Both the position numbers and the translations under genes were made by a program. DNA of 64,000 bases from the NCBI GenBank assembly GCA_016213785.1, contig JACQZQ010000121.1, forward strand, positions 62,001-126,000. Direction: 5' to 3'. The notes under the pieces were generated by a model. It was not told where the DNA came from, made no database searches, and saw only the letters and a program-made list of their open reading frames with translations. This stretch comes from Acidobacteriota bacterium (GTDB lineage Bacteria; Acidobacteriota; Blastocatellia; Chloracidobacteriales; JADJPF01). This document shows, piece by piece, positions 58,049-64,000 of the stretch; within the stretch, counting starts at the first letter, position 1; the number at the start of each line of letters is the position of its first letter.

Positions 58049-58990
58049 ATGACTACGGCAATTGTCTATCACCCAGATTATCTTAAACATGAAACAGGAG
58101 CACATCCAGAGCGACCAGAAAGAGCCGCTCTAATAGCTCAGGAAATTAAAGAAAGAGATTCTATTGAAAATAGATATGTTTGGTTAAACCCTAAAGCTTG
58201 CACTCAAGAAGATATTTTACGATGCCATTCTAATAAACAATATGACTTAGTTCGTCAAGCTTGTGAAAAAAACTTAGGGGCATTAGACGGTGATACAGTT
58301 ATAAGCCAAGAGTCTTTCCGAGTCTCTTTAATGGCTTCTGGTGGTTTAATTACTGCAATTGACACTCTGATGCAAAAAGAGATAGATAATGCTTTTGTAA
58401 TCGCACGACCTCCCGGCCACCATGCTACACCTAAGCGAGCTATGGGGTTTTGTTTATTTAATAATGTCGCTGTTGGTGCTCGTTATGCTCAAGTAAAACA
58501 TAATCTAGAAAAAGTGTTAATTGTTGACTGGGATGTGCATCACGGCAATGGAACTCAAGATATTTTTTATTCAGATAGTTCTGTTTTTTATTTTTCATTA
58601 CATCAATATCCTCATTACCCTGGAACAGGTAGAACTAGCGAGACTGGTGAAGGCAGTGGTCAAGGCTATACTCTAAATGCACCGCTACCTGCAATGACCT
58701 CAGCTAAAGAATATCGTTATGCTTTTGATGAAGCACTAAAGAAAATACTTAATAAAATTAAACCTGACTTAATATTGATTTCTGCTGGTTTTGATTCCCA
58801 CCGCGAAGACCCTTTAGGGCAACTTATGCTTGAGACAGAAGACTTTGCTTGGATGACTACACGCTTAAAACAAGTAGCAGAATCTGTGGGTCATCAAAGA
58901 GTTATATCTATTTTAGAAGGCGGCTATAACTTAAGAAAACTAGGGAAAATCGCTGTAGGCCACATCGAAGCCTTAGCAGAAAGTCTATAA
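58049..58990 (+). CDS. histone deacetylase-like metal amidohydrolase
   Basis: A 313-residue class II-type HDAC/acetylpolyamine amidohydrolase homolog. It has VYHPDYLKHETGAHPERPER, ARPPGHHAT (active-site His pair), VDWDVHHGNGTQD (zinc Asp and His) and SAGFDSHREDP (zinc Asp). The gate Tyr region is in EGGYNLRKLGK. It deacetylates lysine or polyamine substrates in the cytoplasm, unspecified here. ATG 58049 is used, with AGGAGG upstream; a TTG three bases earlier is less likely. Confidence 0.88.
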   Translation: MTTAIVYHPDYLKHETGAHPERPERAALIAQEIKERDSIENRYVWLNPKACTQEDILRCHSNKQYDLVRQACEKNLGALDGDTVISQESFRVSLMASGGLITAIDTLMQKEIDNAFVIARPPGHHATPKRAMGFCLFNNVAVGARYAQVKHNLEKVLIVDWDVHHGNGTQDIFYSDSSVFYFSLHQYPHYPGTGRTSETGEGSGQGYTLNAPLPAMTSAKEYRYAFDEALKKILNKIKPDLILISAGFDSHREDPLGQLMLETEDFAWMTTRLKQVAESVGHQRVISILEGGYNLRKLGKIAVGHIEALAESL

Positions 58991-59005
58991 GCTTAAAAAC
59001 AATTT

Positions 59006-59055
59006 GCCCCTATGTTTAATTGATGAAATTAAACATAGGGGCAGCCTTTCTTTGT
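59006..59055 (+). terminator. intrinsic terminator
   Basis: GCCCCTATGTTTAATT and its complement (59027-59042) around a 5-base loop, followed by a T-rich tail. It ends the HDAC-like gene. Confidence 0.8.
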
Positions 59056-59221
59056 TTTTATTGATTGTTTGTTTTATATAGAATTTTGCATAACTTAAAT
59101 CATAGTCTGCCTCACCACTACAAAATATTTAAACAACTAAATTTATTTCTCCAGTCTCATCTAAATCAGTCTAAAGACATAACAAATGTTAAAAACCGTC
59201 TTACTAATTATTTTCCTTAAT

Positions 59222-59832
59222 TTAGTCCCCATCTCTTTGCCGAAACCCTTTATATGTTTTTCCATCCCAATAAACAATTTGTGTTCCTCCAGTCTCAAGC
59301 TCAAGGAAGATATAATCCCCTTTTGGCTTAGGAGTAGAACCATAAGAACCTGTTCCTCGTCGAACTTTTTTTCTTTTAGAAACAAATTTAAAAGAAGAAA
59401 AACACCTATAAAACATATACTTTTCTGTAGTCCTGTTCTTCCAACCACCAACTCCTCCATGTGCTATTGCTACACCTAAACAACTCCCTTCTATATCTAT
59501 TACTGGATCTATTTGCTTGCCATTTGTTGATAAATCATAGCCATTTATATCTACATACTTAACCTTATAATCAGCAATTTGGCCTTTAGCTTTATTAGGA
59601 ATTACCATTACTACGATATCTAGATTACCATCTCCATTAAAATCCCCTTGGAGATAATAATTATTTGTGTAGCTACATACCTCTATCTGGGGCTAAATTC
59701 TCTGTGAATCATTTGCTCAATCTTATTTTGATTTATATAACTATTTTTTGTTTTCGTCTGAGCAAATATTTCACTATTAAATCCAACATTTATTAATAAT
59801 ATAGTTATTATATAAATTGATATATTTTTCAT
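59222..59832 (-). pseudogene. frameshifted duplicate of the 202-residue exported protein
   Basis: The first 50 codons (from ATG 59832) encode a signal peptide and match the intact copy at 59951-60559, ending at TAG at 59683-59685. The rest, read one frame over, continues the match: YYLQGDFNGDGNLDIVVMV, then HGGVGGW, RRGTGSYGSTPKPKGD and YWDGKTYKGF. A single lost base near the GGGG run at 59689-59692 explains both. The first 74 bases of the two copies differ at only one position, so the duplication or a conversion is recent. A sequencing error cannot be ruled out. Confidence 0.75.
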
Positions 59833-59950
59833 TTTTTACCATCCTTTCTTAAGGAAATTTTCAGTATAAGCACTTATTATCGATATATTACAAGCATAAT
59901 AAATTATTCTTATAAACCTTAAAGATTACTTTATAATTATTATCTTCTTA

Positions 59951-60559
59951 TTAGTCCCCTTTATCTTGGTAAAAAGATAAGTAGGTTTTTCCATTCCAAT
60001 AAAGAATTCCTGTACCTCGTGTTTCATGCTGAAGAAAAATTGAATCTCCCTTTGGTTTAGGAGTACGTCCTTCAGAAGCATTACCTCTACGTAGTTTTGT
60101 ACCTTTTGGGATGAGTTTAAAGGACATATAGCAACTATAAACTATATATTTATCTAGGATTTCTTTATCCCAACCGCCAATACCTCCATGTACTATAGCT
60201 ATTCCTACACAGCTTTTTCCCATTCCTTCAACTGGATCTAACAACAACCCAACGCTAGAAGAATTTGGGTTAGTATCAATATATTTAATTTTATAATTTG
60301 TAAGTTCGTATCTAGCCTCATCAGGGTGAACTATCACTGCAACATCTAGCTTGCCATCCGCATTAAAGTCACCTTGTATAGAATAAACTTCATTTGTGTC
60401 TATCTCAACTTTAGGCCCATATTCTTTATGTATCATTTGTTCTATTTTTTCTCTAGGTATTTTATGATTTCTTTTGACCTTGCTTTGAGCAAATATTTCA
60501 CTATTAAATCCAATATTTATTAATAATATAGTTATTATATAAATTGATATATTTTTCAT
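59951..60559 (-). CDS. exported protein with FG-GAP-like calcium loop, coupled to an endopeptidase gene
   Basis: A 202-residue protein with a signal peptide (about 1-24, ending AQ). The N-terminal helical part is followed by a D-x-N-x-DG-x-x-D loop in QGDFNADGKLDVAVIV, typical of FG-GAP/VCBS-type calcium sites. Its start overlaps the stop of the endopeptidase gene (ATGA), so the two are translated together. A second, frameshifted copy follows downstream. The periplasmic location and coupling make it a candidate immunity or cofactor protein for the upstream hydrolase. That role is inference. Confidence 0.65.
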   Translation of the reverse strand: MKNISIYIITILLINIGFNSEIFAQSKVKRNHKIPREKIEQMIHKEYGPKVEIDTNEVYSIQGDFNADGKLDVAVIVHPDEARYELTNYKIKYIDTNPNSSSVGLLLDPVEGMGKSCVGIAIVHGGIGGWDKEILDKYIVYSCYMSFKLIPKGTKLRRGNASEGRTPKPKGDSIFLQHETRGTGILYWNGKTYLSFYQDKGD

Positions 60560-61806
60560 TTTTTACCATCCTTTGGAGAAAATTCTATGTGAATGTGATT
60601 ATTATGAGAGATGTCTGACCTAGTTACAACACCAGAAAATTCTTTAATAAGCTCTGTGTCATTAAACTTAAACTTAGTATTTGGGTATTTTTCTAAAACA
60701 AGTTGAATAAATTCTCGTGTTAAGTTTCTATTATACTCTGAAGAATGTATAGTTAAATTACCTATTTTATCATCATTGCGCAGTGGCCTAACATCTACTT
60801 TATAACCGTCTTGGTGTCCTTTATGTGCTTTTGTAGGTACACCTCCTGGCAAACTTATATCTCCATATTGTAATTTCTTGTCAGGATATCTTTTATTCCA
60901 CTCACTAGCCAAAGTCTCTAGTCTTTCAGTAGTATCTTTTGTTCCTATTTGATCTGGCATTCTTTTACCCACTAATTCTGCCGCTACTCCATTAGATTTA
61001 CTATAATTGCTTGCTTTATCAGCGTCATTGCGATTGTAAAACTTGTAACCTGTGCCTTCTAAAGGTAACTCATATCTAATTTCTGGGTTTCCTTGTTTAG
61101 GAATTGCATTTAGTGGTAATTCACGAGCTTTTGACCCTTCAATTTTTGCTTGTGGAGGAGGTGCAACTTTATTACTAGAAGCATTTTGAGGTTGGTTTTG
61201 ATTTACTTTTTCTTTAGCTACATTTGCTAAAGTACTACCTATTAGCTCAAGTTTTGGATCAGAATTTTTTAGAAACCCTGATTGACCGCTTAAAGTGTTA
61301 TAAGCTTCAAGTAAAAGCTTATTTCCTTCAGGTGTTTTTGCTAAGTCTTTTAAACGATCTTTACTTTGTAATTCATCAACAAAAGCTTGTGTTACTTGAA
61401 CTTTGTCACTTTGTGAAAGCTGGCTAAGAGTTTCTTTGACTAAGTTAGGTTGCTCTTTAGATACAGTTGCTAAGGTTTTCCCTAATTTAGCCTCATCTAA
61501 ATCTAAGAACTTAGTGTTTGCCTTAATTATTTGCTCTGCTTCATACTTAACATTAATGCCTTTGGTATTAGTATTTGATGAAGTGTTACTTGGTATCATA
61601 TTTTGCAGCTTAGCAGATTGATAAGAGGCTGTAAAATTTCCCTCCTGTATTTTACTATTAGCAATTAACTTGCTAGATTTATCAGTAGGTAAGTTAGTTT
61701 GTTCTGGTTTAGAAGTTTTTATATTATCAGACAGTTGTTTTTGGTTAACATTGGTTGATTCAACGTCCGTTAAAGATGTTGAGCGATTTATATTGTTAAT
61801 ACTCAT
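60556..61806 (-). CDS. predicted peptidoglycan endopeptidase (M74/M15-like) without signal peptide
   Basis: A 416-residue protein. The N-terminal 110 residues are Ser/Asn/Thr/Lys-rich and disordered-looking. A helical region follows (about 120-205), then a Pro/Gln linker. The C-terminal domain (about 250-416) has GVPTKAHKGHQDGYKVDVRPL and SHNNHIHIEF, the H-x6-D and HxH zinc motifs of the LAS/MepA murein endopeptidase group. These cleave peptide crosslinks in peptidoglycan. There is no signal peptide, so a specialised secretion route or a lysis role is needed. AGGAGG precedes the ATG. Confidence 0.75.
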   Translation of the reverse strand: MSINNINRSTSLTDVESTNVNQKQLSDNIKTSKPEQTNLPTDKSSKLIANSKIQEGNFTASYQSAKLQNMIPSNTSSNTNTKGINVKYEAEQIIKANTKFLDLDEAKLGKTLATVSKEQPNLVKETLSQLSQSDKVQVTQAFVDELQSKDRLKDLAKTPEGNKLLLEAYNTLSGQSGFLKNSDPKLELIGSTLANVAKEKVNQNQPQNASSNKVAPPPQAKIEGSKARELPLNAIPKQGNPEIRYELPLEGTGYKFYNRNDADKASNYSKSNGVAAELVGKRMPDQIGTKDTTERLETLASEWNKRYPDKKLQYGDISLPGGVPTKAHKGHQDGYKVDVRPLRNDDKIGNLTIHSSEYNRNLTREFIQLVLEKYPNTKFKFNDTELIKEFSGVVTRSDISHNNHIHIEFSPKDGKK

Positions 61807-62147
61807 AAGTAAACCTCCTAGTAAGTTTGTAAAAATTATGTACCTTTACTCAACTATTATGCCAAAACATCATTACACTCTAAAATAAACCTATCTTCCT
61901 GATAAATATGTAGATAGTTTAATTAGCAACATTAACAAACTGCCAAAAATGGCAAAGCTTTTTACAGTTTGTTTGCTAAACTTGGCAACATCTGCCAAAA
62001 ATGACAAGTATGGTTAAACCTAAATTAATATTAACTATTTAAGTTTCCTTACCTTAATGTTTCACTTTTCAACCTTTTTGTAACAAAACTTCAAGAAGAA
62101 TATATTTTTTGTTTGTTATTATATGACGAGCGTAATATAATAGCTTT
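61807..62147. other. divergent intergenic region between the endopeptidase and TetR genes
   Basis: 341 bases without a gene. Three copies of the TGYCA-N4-TGRCA motif (61941-62006) lie about 135 bases before the endopeptidase start and 140 before the TetR start. The remainder is AT-rich. Confidence 0.6.
61941..62006. promoter_or_regulatory. three TGYCA-N4-TGRCA operator-like sites
   Basis: TGCCAAAAATGGCA (61941-61954), TGCTAAACTTGGCA (61974-61987) and TGCCAAAAATGACA (61993-62006). They have the same half-site and spacing as the sites at 52267-52332 upstream of the sigma gene. Likely target of one shared regulator. Confidence 0.7.
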
Positions 62148-62741
62148 ATGAGATATTCATCAGACTATAAAAAACAAACCAGAGAAAAAATTTTGCAAAG
62201 CGCTGGCCGTTTGTTTAGAGAAAAGGGCTATAACGGTGTAGGGATAGATGCAATAATGGCTGAGGTTGGGTTAACTGCTGGCGGATTTTATGCTCATTTT
62301 GATTCTAAAGAAGCACTTTTTTCTGAAGTTATTAAAGATATTTTAACTGGTAAAAGTTCTGCTTTATCAGCTAGTCTAGCAGGTAAAGATGGGGAAGTTT
62401 GGCTAACTACCCTTATAAAAAGCTACTTAAGCCGATCCCATAGGGACAATGCAAATCAAGGCTGCCCATTGCCAATTCTAACTCCTGATATAACTCGAAG
62501 TAGTGATAAGACTCGTGATACCTATGAAAAATGTCTAGATATGTTCTTTTTAGAAATATCTCAAAGAATGCCAGAAGCTTTTTTACCAAGTAAAGATCGT
62601 GCTATTGCATTAACAGCACAGTTAATTGGAGGGCTAATGCTAGCTCGTGCAATTAATAATGAAGAGTTTTCTGACTATGTTTTAAGAGTTTGTCAGAAAG
62701 CTGCCTTACAAATCTGTGAAATCTCCAGTAAAGGAAAATAA
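62148..62741 (+). CDS. TetR/AcrR-family transcriptional regulator
   Basis: A 197-residue repressor. The N-terminal helix-turn-helix is EKILQSAGRLFREKGYNGVGIDAIMAEVGLTAGGFYAHFDSKEALF (residues about 13-58). The C-terminal ligand-binding helices have no diagnostic motif but resemble the LmrA/YxaF-like group (NANQGCPLP). The next gene, an oxidoreductase, starts 45 bases later on the same strand. The regulator may control it, itself, or the divergent endopeptidase gene. Confidence 0.85.
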   Translation: MRYSSDYKKQTREKILQSAGRLFREKGYNGVGIDAIMAEVGLTAGGFYAHFDSKEALFSEVIKDILTGKSSALSASLAGKDGEVWLTTLIKSYLSRSHRDNANQGCPLPILTPDITRSSDKTRDTYEKCLDMFFLEISQRMPEAFLPSKDRAIALTAQLIGGLMLARAINNEEFSDYVLRVCQKAALQICEISSKGK

Positions 62742-62786
62742 ACAACAACTTTAATAGCTACACTTTTTAAGGTGTAAGGATGGGTT

Positions 62787-64000
62787 ATGAATCAAATAGA
62801 ATCAAATAAACAATGGCAACCTACTGCTTGTATTCTTTGTAGTCGCAATTGCGGTATTGAAGTAGAAACAAATAAACAAGAGATAGTAAAAGTTCGTGGA
62901 GATAAAGCACATCCAATCTCTACAGGATATTTATGTCAAAAAGCTCAACGTCTTAATTTTTATCAAAACCATAATGATAGATTAAATTCCCCATTACGTC
63001 GGTGCAGCGATGGTACATTTGAAAAAATATCCTGGGATACGGCTATAACTGAAATTGCAGCAAAACTAGTAAACTTACGTGATACATATGGAGGCCATAG
63101 CCTTGCCTATTATGGTGGTGGTGGACAAGGAAATCATTTAGCTGGGCCATATGCTAAAGCTTTACGTTTAGCAATGAATACTTCAAATTACTATAATTCT
63201 TTGGCTCAAGAAAAGACAGGTGGTTTTTGGGTAGATGGTAGACTTTATGGCAGACAGAATTGCCATCCTACCGAAGATGTAGAGCATGCTGAAGTAGTTG
63301 TTTTTATTGGTACAAACCCATGGCAATCTCATGGTATTCGTAATGCTAGACAAATTCTTCAAGAAATTCATAAAGATCCAAATCGAAAAATGATTGTGAT
63401 TGATCCTCGCCGTACAGAAACAGCCGCAATGGCTGACTTACACCTACAGTTGCGCCCTGGAACAGATGCCTTTTTAATGGCTGCTATTCTTGCTGTGATC
63501 GTTCAAGAAAACCGACATAATCAAGGCTTCCTAGAAAAATATACTACAGGATTTAATGTTGTCTATAACAGCTTAATAAGTGTACCAATAAAGGATTTTG
63601 CTATAAAAGCTGGAATAGAGTTAAAAGATGTTTATGAGGCCGCTCATTTAATTAGCGAAGCTAAAAGCTGTTCGGTAAGAACAGATCTTGGTATTGAGCA
63701 AACACTTAATAGTACACTTAATGCTTATTTAAGGTCTTTATTATTCTTAATTACAGGAAATTTTGGTAAAAAAGGAGCAAATAACTTTCATACCGCATTA
63801 GTTCCAATGATTGGTCATTCTGATGAAGGAAAAAAACAGATGCGTTCCAAGGTCACAGAATTTCCATTTATTGCTAACCTATTACCCCCCAATATTTTAC
63901 CATTAGAAATTGATACCGATCATCCAGATCGTACTCGTGGGCTTGTTGTTGATAGCTCTAACCCTATTGTAAGTGCAGCAGATACTCAAGCTTATCGCAA
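62787..64000 (+). CDS. molybdopterin oxidoreductase, 3' end outside window
   Basis: At least 404 codons from ATG 62787 to the right edge. The N-terminal [4Fe-4S] ligands are in ACILCSRNCGIEVE and GYLCQK. The Mo-cofactor domain follows: ISWDTAITEIAAKL, VVVFIGTNPWQSHGIRN, MIVIDPRRTETAAMADLHLQLRPG and DAFLMAAILAVI. No TAT signal. It is the second enzyme of this superfamily in the window but only distantly like the one at 45390. AAGGA lies 7 bases upstream of the ATG. Substrate unknown. Confidence 0.85.
   Translation, partial: MNQIESNKQWQPTACILCSRNCGIEVETNKQEIVKVRGDKAHPISTGYLCQKAQRLNFYQNHNDRLNSPLRRCSDGTFEKISWDTAITEIAAKLVNLRDTYGGHSLAYYGGGGQGNHLAGPYAKALRLAMNTSNYYNSLAQEKTGGFWVDGRLYGRQNCHPTEDVEHAEVVVFIGTNPWQSHGIRNARQILQEIHKDPNRKMIVIDPRRTETAAMADLHLQLRPGTDAFLMAAILAVIVQENRHNQGFLEKYTTGFNVVYNSLISVPIKDFAIKAGIELKDVYEAAHLISEAKSCSVRTDLGIEQTLNSTLNAYLRSLLFLITGNFGKKGANNFHTALVPMIGHSDEGKKQMRSKVTEFPFIANLLPPNILPLEIDTDHPDRTRGLVVDSSNPIVSAADTQAYR

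Noticed and set aside
59161-59479. Overlapping frames of about 97-99 residues on both strands
   Set aside because: They are shadows of the frameshifted duplicate gene, with Cys/Phe-rich nonsense composition.

Overview
The window is about 64 kb of AT-rich bacterial chromosome with mixed gene strands, short intergenic gaps and no insertion sequence, prophage block or CRISPR array. The gene content points to a Gram-negative, predatory- or soil-type lineage and fits Acidobacteriota (Blastocatellia-like) best: several Ser/Thr kinases with an N-terminal zinc ribbon, DUF4394 and DUF2934 proteins, IPT/TIG secreted proteins, M48, M61 and S1C peptidases, and a BamD-like protein. The low GC is unusual for that phylum, so the assignment is tentative.

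Layout. 0-13.6 kb: a DUF4394 surface or secreted protein (cut by the left edge), a diacylglycerol glycosyltransferase, a Ser/Thr kinase, a parA-parB pair, an M48 protease, an IPT protein, a CoA-transferase, RNase HI and small metabolic genes. 13.6-14.8 kb: a non-coding, hairpin-rich stretch with one doubtful small ORF, followed by tRNA-Trp, tRNA-Ser and tRNA-Lys, two of them with odd loop bases. 14.8-28.3 kb: PDZ, pullulanase, BMP lipoprotein, CAP, creatininase, SYLF and SRPBCC genes, and a 963-residue multidomain kinase. 28.4-37.7 kb: a periplasmic HtrA protease and a complete RNA-repair locus. 37.8-51.5 kb: a flippase, a hybrid histidine kinase, a PfkB kinase with a DapF-like protein, a molybdopterin enzyme, a HlyD-type adaptor, an M61 peptidase and a DUF2071 protein. 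51.5-64 kb: a DUF2934 protein, an ECF sigma factor, a glycosyltransferase with DUF547, a kinase with a pseudo-receiver, rsmD, a histone-deacetylase-like gene, a peptidoglycan endopeptidase with two duplicated exported partners, a TetR regulator and a second molybdopterin enzyme cut by the right edge.

The standout is 29.6-37.7 kb. A divergent RtcR activator (CARF plus AAA+) faces a strong sigma-54 promoter. That promoter drives, in order, the Ro60 ortholog rsr, a set of tandem hairpins, seven Y RNA-like genes, rtcB, a PIG-V-like membrane glycosyltransferase and rtcA. All seven RNAs share a terminal Ro-binding-type stem and a conserved GGA(A)CTACAT box. They carry different inserts: three are minimal, two hold circularly permuted tRNA mimics (one with an ACCA after the acceptor stem), one is a long AT-rich variant, and one holds a near-copy of the universally conserved helix 69-71 segment of 23S rRNA. 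The tRNA-mimic type is known (YrlA). A Y RNA with a 23S rRNA mimic, and a seven-member family with swapped modules in one operon, look new to me.

Secondary points of interest: a repeated TGYCA-N4-TGRCA operator shared by the sigma-factor gene and the endopeptidase/TetR region, a DapF homolog with serine at both catalytic cysteine positions, and a possible peptidoglycan-toxin/immunity cassette.
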